Notes: generated from the letters alone by a model not told the origin. Shown: positions 1 through 6,266, counted from the stretch's first letter. The stretch: 14,296 nucleotides of DNA from Kiritimatiellia bacterium (GCA_017521065.1 JAFXEA010000277.1:1-14296); one strand, 5' to 3'. Program-made: numbers and translations.

Positions 1-886
1 CTTTGCATCTGTAAATCTGGACAATAGGCAAATCGGTAAGACCGCCGCCGAATTTCTGCTCCGCAAGGGATTCCGTAATTTTGCCTTCATAGGCACTCCT
101 CATGTACGCAAATGGTCAGACGACAGACTTGCTGGATTCAAAGAGGAGTTGTCAAAATCAGGATATGACTGCATTTCCCTTGGAATATCTGCCTGGACCA
201 AGTCTCCACCAGGATGGAAAGATGAACAGGAACGACTTGCCAAATGGCTTCTTTCCCTTCCCAAACCATGCGGAATAATGGCTTCTTACGATCAACGCGC
301 GAAACACATTCTTGACATGAGCCGCATTCTCAACATATCCATCCCTGGACAGATTGGCGTAATAAGCGTAGACAATGAAGAGTTTCTCTGCGAACACACA
401 CACCCAACCTTGACCAGCATCGTGCCAGATTTCATTTCATGCGGATATAGAGCAGCAGAGCTTCTAGACACACTCATGAACGGAGGGAAATCGCAAAATG
501 CACCTGAATTTTTTGGGGTGAAAGGAATTGTCGAAAGGTTTTCGACAGCCGACTTCTCCGGTTCAGCCAGAATAGTGGAGACGGCCAGAGAGTTCATGAG
601 ACTCAATTACTCCGCCGACATTTCCCTTAATGACATAGCCGATGCGGCGGGTGTATCAGTGAGACTTCTCGAAAAGCGATTTCAAGCCATATCGGAGAAA
701 TCCCCATCTGAAGAACTTCGCGACATACGGCTGAACCATGTCAAGAATCTGCTCAGAAAGACCCACACACCGATAAAAGAAATTAGTTGGCTGTGTGGCT
801 TTAAGTCCGAAATCCATCTGAAGAATCTATTCCGAAGCAAAATCGGCATATCCATGAGCAAATGGAGGCAAGAAAATGGCGGATAG
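1..886 (+). CDS. XylR-like AraC-family transcriptional regulator (5' truncated by window edge)
   Basis: Sugar-responsive DNA-binding regulator. The reading frame is open from base 2, so the true start lies outside the window; 294 residues are visible, ending in TAG. The first ~185 visible residues resemble the C-terminal part of a periplasmic-binding-protein-like (PBP1_XylR) sensor: the stretch around bases 339-470 reads IPGQIGVISVDNEEFLCE followed by HPTLTSI and GYRAAELLDTLMNG, close to the pattern in XylR-type regulators. The last ~105 residues are an AraC double helix-turn-helix, with SLNDIADAAGVSVRLLEKRF (first HTH) and PIKEISWLCGFKSEIHLKNLF (second HTH) matching the family layout. Its ligand is probably a sugar, but which one cannot be read here. 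It is convergent with the GH20 gene and separated from it by a repeat-rich 1.25 kb gap, so any regulatory link to that gene is speculative. Confidence 0.9.
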   Translation, partial: FASVNLDNRQIGKTAAEFLLRKGFRNFAFIGTPHVRKWSDDRLAGFKEELSKSGYDCISLGISAWTKSPPGWKDEQERLAKWLLSLPKPCGIMASYDQRAKHILDMSRILNISIPGQIGVISVDNEEFLCEHTHPTLTSIVPDFISCGYRAAELLDTLMNGGKSQNAPEFFGVKGIVERFSTADFSGSARIVETAREFMRLNYSADISLNDIADAAGVSVRLLEKRFQAISEKSPSEELRDIRLNHVKNLLRKTHTPIKEISWLCGFKSEIHLKNLFRSKIGISMSKWRQENGG

Positions 887-918
887 CACTAATTAGAAAT
901 CTGTGGGGACAGACACTC

Positions 919-958
919 GGCATGAAGGCCACTTGCCCCTTGGCATGAAGATCGCTTG
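919..958 (+). repeat. Pair of imperfect 17-nt direct repeats after the regulator gene
   Basis: Two copies, at 919-935 and 942-958, share GGCATGAAG followed by a variable tetrad and CTTG (13 of 17 positions identical), 23 nt apart. They lie just after the regulator stop codon. Spacing near two helical turns would suit a dimeric DNA-binding protein, but no promoter is seen beside them and this may be chance or another part of the repeat-rich island. Confidence 0.3.
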
Positions 959-996
959 AGGATACCGGAAATCCCCTTTGCCGCCAGGTATTGAAG

Positions 997-1069
997 CAAA
1001 TCCAACCGCACAAAAAAATCCACTTTTTATTTGCTGTGAAAACGTCGTGTGGTTGTGCGGTTGGATTTG
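997..1069. repeat. 17-bp perfect inverted repeat with 39-nt spacer
   Basis: Arms CAAATCCAACCGCACAA at 997-1013 and its exact complement at 1053-1069, separated by an A/T-rich 39-nt spacer. The second arm is followed by T-rich sequence to about 1130. The loop is long for an intrinsic terminator, though it could still end the regulator transcript. A recombinase or protein-binding site is an alternative. The arms are too long for chance in a window of this size. Confidence 0.7.
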
Positions 1070-1174
1070 AAGCTTGCCATTTCTTAGATTTCTTCGCATT
1101 TTTACACTTTTTAGTAGTCTTTTAAGTCTCTTTCATATGAATCCAACAGCACAAGTCATCCCAAGTGCGCATGT

Positions 1175-1224
1175 CACACTTTCAGGGTCCGCAAAATGCA
1201 AGCTCCGCTCGCTTTGAAAGTGTG
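1175..1224. repeat. 10-bp inverted repeat
   Basis: CACACTTTCA at 1175-1184 is the exact complement of TGAAAGTGTG at 1215-1224, with a 30-nt spacer. Directly after it, 1224-1243 carries one copy of the dispersed GCTTCGCGCT...AAATGG block that also begins the 1391-1675 element, so it may be a remnant of the same repeat family. Confidence 0.4.
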
Positions 1225-1310
1225 CTTCGCGCTCTGAAAATGGCAAGCGGATATGCAAGTGCGGCAAGCCACACTTGATCTTTGACAACTGAATCGCAAA
1301 ACAACGGTCG

Positions 1311-1331
1311 GCGCTCCACGACACGGAGCGC
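1311..1331. repeat. Small GC-rich hairpin
   Basis: GCGCTCC (1311-1317) and GGAGCGC (1325-1331) form a 7-bp stem with a 7-nt loop. No T-run follows on either strand, so it is not a classical intrinsic terminator. It lies in the repeat-rich gap. Confidence 0.4.
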
Positions 1332-1390
1332 ACAACCTCATTCCAAAGCGCCGAGCTTCGCGACTTGCAGGCCGCAGGGCGAGGCATTGG

Positions 1391-1675
1391 GCTTCGCGCT
1401 TGCAAATGGCGAAGTAGGACGTGTAGGACGCATAAGACGCGTAGGACAATGGTTTCTTGAAATTCACCTGAAGAGCTTTGCGAAAGCAATTCTCCACAAG
1501 GGAATGCAGAGTCCTTGATTGGCTCACATCAGGTGCTTTGCGAAAGCAATTCTCCAAGGAAAACCAAGGCATCTGCCAAGCGCGAAGCTCTCAGGCATTT
1601 CCTTCTTGAAAATCAAATGTCCTACTCGTCTCACGCGTCCTACACGTCCTACCGGCAAATGGCAAAGTGCGAAGC
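1391..1675. repeat. MITE-like element: 59-nt imperfect inverted repeats each with four 9-bp tandem units
   Basis: Left arm 1391-1449 starts GCTTCGCGCTTGCAAATGGC, then gaa, then four tandem 9-mers of the type GTAGGACGN (1414-1449). Right arm 1617-1675 is the inverted counterpart: four 9-mers NCGTCCTAC (1617-1652), then CGGCAAATGGCAAAGTGCGA running into AGC. An 18-nt core (1414-1431 against 1635-1652) is a perfect inverted match. The interior (1450-1616) has no gene and carries a 22-nt direct repeat. No target-site duplication is evident at the ends, so insertion by a transposase is only one possible origin. Confidence 0.65.
1475..1556 (+). repeat. 22-nt perfect direct repeat, 60-bp period
   Basis: The 22 bases at 1475-1496 (starting GCTTTGCGAAAGCAATTC) recur exactly at 1535-1556. 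The unit itself contains a short palindrome, GCTTTGCGAAAGC. Flanks also resemble each other (TCACCTGAAGA before the first copy, TCACATCAGGT before the second), so the duplicated unit is probably about 60 bp and partly diverged. Two copies with 38 nt between them are too few to call CRISPR. Confidence 0.7.
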
Positions 1676-1720
1676 ACACACACAACATAACCAACCAAAC
1701 CGACAGAAAGGAGAAAACCA

Positions 1721-1810
1721 ATGGACGCAAAGAGACTCAACAGCGCCATGATGAATGAGAGATGGGAGCGAATCACTGCGCCCCATGGGCGGAGGCAAAA
1801 CGCCCCATGA
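1721..1810 (+). CDS. Possible 29-aa small protein with strong ribosome-binding site
   Basis: ATG at 1721 is preceded by AAAGGAG (1707-1713), about 7 nt upstream, the best Shine-Dalgarno in this part of the window. The frame runs 29 codons (MDAKRLNSAMMNERWERI...) and stops at TGA 1808-1810, inside the second unit of the ~22-bp array. The peptide is charged, has no signal sequence or membrane segment, and is not a family I recognise. It could be a real small protein, a leader peptide, or the 5' stub of a gene whose body was replaced by the repeats. No promoter was identified. Confidence 0.3.
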   Translation: MDAKRLNSAMMNERWERITAPHGRRQNAP

Positions 1811-1930
1811 CGAAATGAAAACGCCCCATGACCAAACGGCATGGGCCGCATGACGAAAATAAAATGCCCCATGACGAAATGAGATGATCCGCATGACCAA
1901 ACGGCATGAACCCCATGAACTAAACTCAAG
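1780..1930 (+). repeat. Degenerate array of ~21-23-bp units (GCCCCATGACNAAA type)
   Basis: About seven units start at 1780, 1802, 1823, 1845, 1866, 1888 and 1911; lengths are 21-23 bp. The shared core is CCCCATGAC followed by GAAATGA or CAAACGGCATG, and these two unit variants recur as a higher-order block about 64-65 bp apart (1802-1818 repeats at 1866-1882; CATGACCAAACGGCATG at 1827-1843 repeats at 1892-1908). A more diverged unit may sit at 1743-1764. Unit length is not a multiple of three throughout, so the repetition is of DNA rather than a peptide. Spacing near two helical turns would place each core on one face of the helix. Confidence 0.75.
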
Positions 1931-1965
1931 CCCCGCTCTTAACCCTTTGCCCCTTCTCTTTTGAA

Positions 1966-2053
1966 ATTCCCCTGTATGGCCTATCGGATTCTCCTGTACT
2001 CCCTAAGCACTTTTCCTGTATGGGTAAGCGGATTTCCCTGTATTCCCAAATGG
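1966..2053 (+). repeat. Second tandem array: four 22-bp units (CCTGTAT type)
   Basis: Units at 1966-1987, 1988-2009, 2010-2031 and 2032-2053 are exactly 22 bp and share TTCCCCTGTAT-like starts (TTCCCCTGTAT, TTCTCCTGTAC, TTTTCCTGTAT, TTTCCCTGTAT), usually with GG or GGA at the end. A fifth half-unit in inverted sense, AGTACAGG, follows at 2061-2068. It has no sequence relation to the array at 1780-1930 although the unit length is the same. Function unknown. Confidence 0.7.
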
Positions 2054-2137
2054 ATTGGCCAGTACAGGCAACTCAAAGGGGCTGTAGACGCATCACAAAG
2101 GGGTAGTGTCCGTCAAGTTCCCAAAACATCCCGACGC

Positions 2138-3685
2138 TCAGCGCAGGGGTGCACAGTTAACGCCCATCTTGATCAGACGGCGGCGGTGCTTTTCCATGCG
2201 TACGAGGAAGTCCGCGAAATCCTTCTTCTCGGAACCGGTCCAAAGCACTTCGGACATTGCGCATGCGCGAGGCCACATCTTCCATGCAAGGTCGTATTCG
2301 TTCCAGATGTACTCGCTCCACATCTGAGCCTGGGAGCCAAGCACATGCTTACGCGCTTCAGGCACAACACCTGCGCACGGATCGAACGCATAAGCGCGGG
2401 ATAGCGGGATGTTGCCGCCCGGATACTGGAATGGATCATCCTCAAGTCCCTGACGGTAGTCGTAGTATGTTTCGGTGTGCGGATTCATCACCATATCATA
2501 TCCGAGACGCGCCGCCTCCGCGCCGCCGACAAGCGTCGTCCCTGCGCCGTTGCCCTTCTGGGTGCGCCAGCTCTGCCCAATCGCAGACTTCGGCGCATCG
2601 TCGGCAAGTATCTCGTCCCAGCCCATGATACGGCGACCGCGCTTCGCGAGATGGGCGGCCATCTTGCGCGTGATCCAGCCCTGAAGCTGTCCAGCCTTTG
2701 TGAAGCCTTCCTTCTCCATGCGTGCACGGCATTTCGGACACTTCTCCCAGTTTATCCGAGGGCACTCATCGACACCGATGTGATTCACTTCAGAAGGGTA
2801 GACATCACAGATGAAATCGAATACCTTCTCTAGAAACACGACAGTCTCATCATTGCCGATGCAAAGCACATCAGTGGAGATTCCCCAGTCGCTGTGCGCA
2901 GAACGCTCCTTGATGTTTTCGGGGAAGCACGTAAGATTTGGATATGCGGCAATCGCAGAACGCATGTGGCCAGGGATGTCCACTTCAGGAACGACACGTA
3001 TATGCTTGGAGGCGGCATACGCGACAACCTCACGAAGCTCCGCTTCCGTGTAGTAGAACGGACCGTACTTCTGTCCGTTAAGCTCGCTCTTGTAGCGGAA
3101 GTTGCCGAACGACTGCAGTTTTGATCCATGCTTCGGAGATTCCTTGCGCCACGAACCGTACTTCACAAGTTCCGGCATCCCCGGTATGTCGATGCGCCAT
3201 CCCTGGTCTTCTGTGAGATGCCAATGAAGGACATTCAGCTTGTGGTAGGCCATCAGGTCTATCATGTTCTTCACCGTCTCCTTGCCGAAGAAATGGCGTC
3301 CCTCATCAAGCAAGGCACCGCGCCAGACGAACGACGGCGAATCCGTTATTTCAACGCACGGAAATGTCAGCGTACCGCCCTTTTCCGACGCGAGCTGGCG
3401 CAGAGTCTGCTCCGCATAGAACCGGCCTGCTTCATCAGCCGAACGTACGGAGATTCCCTTCGCTGTCACAGAAAGCGCATACCCTTCCTTGGGCAGAGAC
3501 GTATCCTTCTCAAACGCATACAGCGAAAGATCAATCTCCTTGGCCTTTACGGAAAACGAACCGTCATTGACCTTCATCTTCTGCGGAGCCGGCACGATTA
3601 CGGGTTTTGCAACTGCTGCGAAAACGCTTCCGCAAACCCCAGAGGCAATCATGGACATGACCACCAGCAAACATCTCATATTCAT
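2138..3685 (-). CDS. Secreted beta-N-acetylhexosaminidase, glycoside hydrolase family 20
   Basis: Removes terminal GlcNAc or GalNAc from glycans by substrate-assisted retaining catalysis. 515 aa, usual length for a bacterial GH20. A signal peptide (about residues 1-23, MNMRCLLVVMSMIASGVCGS then VFA) predicts export; it lacks a lipobox. An N-terminal GH20b-like domain covers about 27-115, then the catalytic barrel: HWHLTEDQGWR (154-164), PEVDIPGHMRSA (233-244), NHIGVDECPR (301-310) with the catalytic Asp306-Glu307 pair, WEKCPKCRAR (313-322), then GWDEIL, a PHTETYYDYR stretch and LGSQAQMWSEY. The start is supported by AAGGAG 7 nt upstream. It is the last gene of the leftward five-gene group, 121 bp after the EIIA fusion. 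Substrates such as mucin or chitin oligosaccharides are plausible but not shown. Confidence 0.95.
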   Translation of the reverse strand: MNMRCLLVVMSMIASGVCGSVFAAVAKPVIVPAPQKMKVNDGSFSVKAKEIDLSLYAFEKDTSLPKEGYALSVTAKGISVRSADEAGRFYAEQTLRQLASEKGGTLTFPCVEITDSPSFVWRGALLDEGRHFFGKETVKNMIDLMAYHKLNVLHWHLTEDQGWRIDIPGMPELVKYGSWRKESPKHGSKLQSFGNFRYKSELNGQKYGPFYYTEAELREVVAYAASKHIRVVPEVDIPGHMRSAIAAYPNLTCFPENIKERSAHSDWGISTDVLCIGNDETVVFLEKVFDFICDVYPSEVNHIGVDECPRINWEKCPKCRARMEKEGFTKAGQLQGWITRKMAAHLAKRGRRIMGWDEILADDAPKSAIGQSWRTQKGNGAGTTLVGGAEAARLGYDMVMNPHTETYYDYRQGLEDDPFQYPGGNIPLSRAYAFDPCAGVVPEARKHVLGSQAQMWSEYIWNEYDLAWKMWPRACAMSEVLWTGSEKKDFADFLVRMEKHRRRLIKMGVNCAPLR

Positions 3686-3731
3686 CTTGGAACTCCTTCC
3701 ATTACATTAAATTGCAAAACCCGATAGGGAC

Positions 3732-3788
3732 GCGCATCCTGCGCACCTGCGGTCACGCAGAACGCGCGACCCTGCCAAATGCGCAGGA
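3732..3788. repeat. Two adjacent small hairpins plus a 9-bp inverted repeat
   Basis: GCGCA-TCC-TGCGC (3732-3744) and CTGCG-GTCA-CGCAG (3747-3760) are neighbouring 5-bp stems. In addition TCCTGCGCA (3737-3745) is complemented by TGCGCAGGA (3780-3788), so two alternative folds compete. There is no T-run in the leftward direction. In the gap between the EIIA fusion and GH20 genes it might be an mRNA-processing or attenuation element; this is weak. Confidence 0.3.
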
Positions 3789-3806
3789 AGACCTGCATCC
3801 GTCTCG

Positions 3807-4643
3807 TCACTTGACGGCGTAGCGTGTCACCTTGACAAGATTTTTCCAAAGCTCTGTGGAATCGTTCGAACCCTTGACAAGCGCGAAGTTCTCGTTCTTC
3901 TTGAAGGATTCGCAGAGGTTTGCGACGAGCCTCAGATAGAACGCACTGACCGCAACCGGAATAACGCTGAAAACGACAACGTTGACAACGGCTCCATCAC
4001 CATCCCATTTGATGCCCTTTTCAGAGAGGCCAAGAGCCAGGGTGAGTCCACCGCCCTCGACACCGCGCACGTGCGGAAACGCCAAACCTTCGCCCATAGC
4101 AGTGGAGAGAATCTGCTCACGATCCATCGCCGCAGCGACAAGCGCTTCGGGATTCGAGATGAATTTGTTGTCGGACATCGCCTTGGCCAATTCAGCGATA
4201 GCCGACTCTGGCGTCGTCGCGGAAAGCTTTGCGACCATGAGCTCTTCTGCGGAGAAACGGCTGATGCCGGTCTTACGGGGTTCGCCACGGGCAGGCTTGC
4301 CGCCGATGTACTTCGGGGCGTCCTCCTCGGCATTGAACAGCATACGTCCGCAGGAAGAGCACGTCTGGAGAGTCTTTGCCATGCGAACCTGCTGAACCTG
4401 GGAGATCGGAAGACGCATTCCGCAGACGGCGCAGCATCCGTTCGTCATGGGCGACATGACGATGTGATCCTTCTTGTAGAGGCGGTCATAAAGGGCCTTG
4501 GGCTGGGGATCGAGCTTTGACGCAAGAGCGTCGATCGAATCCGACAGCGCATCGGTATGGGAGCCGTCGCCCGTCTGATGGTGCTCATCGCGAGTGAGCA
4601 CGAGTTCCTGGAGCTGGTTGAGCAGATTTATCTGGTTCTTCAT
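3807..4643 (-). CDS. C4 zinc-ribbon protein fused to a PTS EIIA type-2 domain
   Basis: 278 aa, cytoplasmic. Residues 1-60 are polar and probably helical or coiled-coil. A C4 zinc ribbon follows: C71-x2-C74 (CAVCG) and C95-x2-C98 (CSSCG), with MSPMTNGCCAVCGMRLP and QVRMAKTLQTCSSCGRML matching the zf-RING_7/CdsZ-type ribbon. Residues ~128-278 match the fructose/mannitol/PtsN EIIA fold, with phospho-acceptor His191 in GEGLAFPHVRG. EIIA domains take phosphate from HPr or NPr. No transporter EIIB/EIIC or EI/HPr is nearby, so a PtsN-like regulatory role is more likely than sugar uptake. It starts 30 nt after the CvpA-like gene; the Shine-Dalgarno is weak (GAGG, about 9 nt upstream). What the zinc ribbon binds is unknown. 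Confidence 0.85.
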   Translation of the reverse strand: MKNQINLLNQLQELVLTRDEHHQTGDGSHTDALSDSIDALASKLDPQPKALYDRLYKKDHIVMSPMTNGCCAVCGMRLPISQVQQVRMAKTLQTCSSCGRMLFNAEEDAPKYIGGKPARGEPRKTGISRFSAEELMVAKLSATTPESAIAELAKAMSDNKFISNPEALVAAAMDREQILSTAMGEGLAFPHVRGVEGGGLTLALGLSEKGIKWDGDGAVVNVVVFSVIPVAVSAFYLRLVANLCESFKKNENFALVKGSNDSTELWKNLVKVTRYAVK

Positions 4644-4673
4644 TTTTTGTTGCCTCTATCTATGTTGAAACTT

Positions 4674-5156
4674 TCACCGTGCGGCCCCCTGCATATAGGA
4701 GTCCGCCAGCGTTCCCGCGAATTTCACGAAAGTGGAGTGCGCCGCAAAGAATCCTTCCGAAAAACGTCCTGTCTGGACCAGTCCGGCTCCTACGAGAAGG
4801 CCTACGACTATCACGCTTTTAAGCAGACCGATCAACGCTCCTGCGATGGCGTTCATCGGCTGCGGCACAAGGAACGACACGAATCTCGCCACAATCCGTC
4901 TGACGATTCCAAACACCACAAGCATAACCACGAAATCAGCTATTCCTGCAACGGCATTCTGCGCAGTCTCGCCGGACACCCAATTCCCGCCAACGACAAA
5001 TCCTTTCAGTGGAGCGAACAGAAAATATCCGGCGGTAAGCGCCGCCGCCATGCCTGCAAGAGAGCCGAGCTGTCAGGAGAATCCCCTGAACAGCCCCACC
5101 ACCGTGAAGAATGCCGTCACAGCGAAGATTATCCAGTCTATGACAGTAAGTTCCAC
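4674..5156 (-). pseudogene. CvpA-family membrane protein interrupted by an in-frame TGA
   Basis: CvpA-family proteins are ~160-aa inner-membrane proteins linked to colicin V production and envelope functions. From the GTG at 5154-5156, directly abutting the TAA of the TPR gene, the frame is 161 codons: MELTVIDWIIFAVTAFFTVV then GLFRGFS, then TGA (codon 28, 5073-5075), then QLGSLAGMAAALTAGYF and two further hydrophobic segments to the stop at 4674. The part before the TGA is the usual CvpA first helix and RGF motif; in E. coli CvpA the residue at this place is Arg in RGFVRE, and CGA to TGA is one transition. The longest uninterrupted piece starts at ATG 5051 (125 aa), lacks the first helix and has no clear Shine-Dalgarno. 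It may be a nonsense pseudogene, a readthrough site or a sequence error. Confidence 0.75.
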
Positions 5157-6257
5157 TTACAGCTCTTTCAGATACGCGTCGTAGAGTTTAGCCTCAGCGG
5201 TTTTGCCGAGCCTACGAAGAGTCTGCACATAAAGCCCAAGGGTCTTTTTGTCTTCCGGATCATGGGCAAGCGCCTGGCTCAAAAACTTCTCGGCCCGGAT
5301 CGGACGCCTCCTGTTGAGTGCGAATTGGGCGGCTGTACGATACGTCAATTGGGAATTCGGACGCTGATCGATGGCATCCTGAAACGCCGTAAGCACACGT
5401 GCGATATCCGCATCCGACTTTGCGGAATCGTCTTTCGCCTTCGCGAAATTCCAAGCAGCCGCATATGAAAGCGGATCCTTGGCGTACGCCTCAGCAAATT
5501 TCGCCGACGCCTTCTTCGGATTGCGTTTAACCAATCCCTCGCCCTCTGTAACAAGTTTGGCAGCAGTGCCAGGATCGCGTGCCGCCGCTCCTGGCTTTCC
5601 TGCAATCTTGGCGCGAAGAGACTCGCGGATGGTCGGGATTATATCCTGCATGACGGTTTTCACACGGACAGGATCTGTCATGAGACGGCTCGCCATCTGG
5701 AACTGTTCAAGCGCGGCATCCTCGAACCTGTATGTATCGCGCGAAAGGTAGCCTAGATGGTACCACGCCGCCGCATTGCGCCTATTCAGACGGATAGCCC
5801 GCCAGAGCGACACCCTTGCACGGTCGAACATGTTCGCGGTAAGCTCCAGCACAGCCTGCGAGACCATCGCCTTCGAACGAATCTCCTTTGGGAGCTGCTT
5901 TGCAGACGAGATGTCGGCGAACGCCTTCTTTGCCCGTGCATAGTCCTTGGCGAGGTACGCGATGTTTCCATCAAGAAGCCTAGCCTCCGCTGAGGCAGGA
6001 TCGACGGCAAGGGCCGAATCTATCGCCGCCCTCGCCGCGTCAATCTCACCTAGATCGACATTCGCAAGCGCAAGTTTCATCCGCGCCGTGAAATTGGTGG
6101 GGTTCTTCTCGGCTGCTGTTCCGTAGCAAAGAACAGCAGTCTGCAAATCGCGCGCGGCATATGCCGCCTCTGCCTTCTCAAAATCCGCACTTCCATCGTC
6201 CGGTCCGCATCCAGCGACAACGGCCAACGCAAGCGCAGCAAGTATGTTATTTCTCAT
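5157..6257 (-). CDS. TPR-repeat lipoprotein
   Basis: 366 aa from ATG 6257. A frame extends 42 codons further upstream into the symporter gene, but this start gives a proper lipoprotein signal, MRNNILAALALAVVAGCGPD, with lipobox VAGC and lipidated Cys17, so I prefer it. The rest is helical tetratricopeptide repeats: a group at about 25-130 (FEKAEAAYAARDLQTAVLCY, ARMKLALANVDLGEIDAARA, and so on), a middle group with AAAWYHLGYLSRDTYRFEDA, and a C-terminal group ending AEKFLSQALAHDPEDKKTLG. TPRs are protein-protein scaffolds; the partner is unknown. There is no Shine-Dalgarno; a TGGTATAAT box ends 9 nt before the ATG and overlaps the symporter stop. The stop codon abuts the GTG of the CvpA-like gene (TAAGTG), suggesting translational coupling. 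Confidence 0.85.
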   Translation of the reverse strand: MRNNILAALALAVVAGCGPDDGSADFEKAEAAYAARDLQTAVLCYGTAAEKNPTNFTARMKLALANVDLGEIDAARAAIDSALAVDPASAEARLLDGNIAYLAKDYARAKKAFADISSAKQLPKEIRSKAMVSQAVLELTANMFDRARVSLWRAIRLNRRNAAAWYHLGYLSRDTYRFEDAALEQFQMASRLMTDPVRVKTVMQDIIPTIRESLRAKIAGKPGAAARDPGTAAKLVTEGEGLVKRNPKKASAKFAEAYAKDPLSYAAAWNFAKAKDDSAKSDADIARVLTAFQDAIDQRPNSQLTYRTAAQFALNRRRPIRAEKFLSQALAHDPEDKKTLGLYVQTLRRLGKTAEAKLYDAYLKEL

Positions 6258-6266
6258 AGTGTGTGA

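Larger units (their letters stand above)
887..2137. other. Repeat-rich intergenic island without a convincing long gene
   Basis: A 1.25 kb stretch between convergent genes. Open frames here (up to ~118 codons) show low-complexity translations such as repeated SY/RVG-type peptides, have no recognisable domain, and simply follow the DNA repeats, so I do not call them. The stretch holds, left to right: a direct-repeat pair (919-958), a 17-bp inverted repeat (997-1069), a 10-bp inverted repeat (1175-1184 with 1215-1224), a 7-bp hairpin (1311-1331), a ~285-bp element bounded by inverted repeats (1391-1675), a small ORF with a good ribosome site (1721-1810), an array of ~22-bp units (1780-1930) and a second unrelated 22-bp array (1966-2053). 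The last ~85 bases before the GH20 stop show no clear terminator. Confidence 0.8.

Noticed and set aside
1282..1310. TTGACA at 1282-1287 as a -35 promoter element
   Set aside because: No -10-like hexamer at 16-18 nt and no gene downstream that needs it.
1475..1556. CRISPR-like layout (22-nt repeat, 38-nt interval)
   Set aside because: Only two copies, similar flanks inside the interval, no cas genes in the window. A duplication within the repeat element explains it better.
1174..1572. 132-codon minus-strand frame rich in SYASYTSY
   Set aside because: It reads through the 9-bp tandem units and dispersed blocks; no start signal, no domain, low complexity.
1591..1929. 112-codon minus-strand frame with HGAF-type peptide repeats
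   Set aside because: The peptide periodicity follows the DNA array, unit lengths vary (21-23), there is no ribosome site or domain, and overlapping frames show the same repetition.
5073..5075. Organism-wide reassignment of TGA to Trp/Gly, or selenocysteine, to explain the CvpA stop
   Set aside because: TGA ends at least five genes here at the expected family lengths, CvpA is not a selenoprotein family, and no obvious SECIS hairpin follows the codon.
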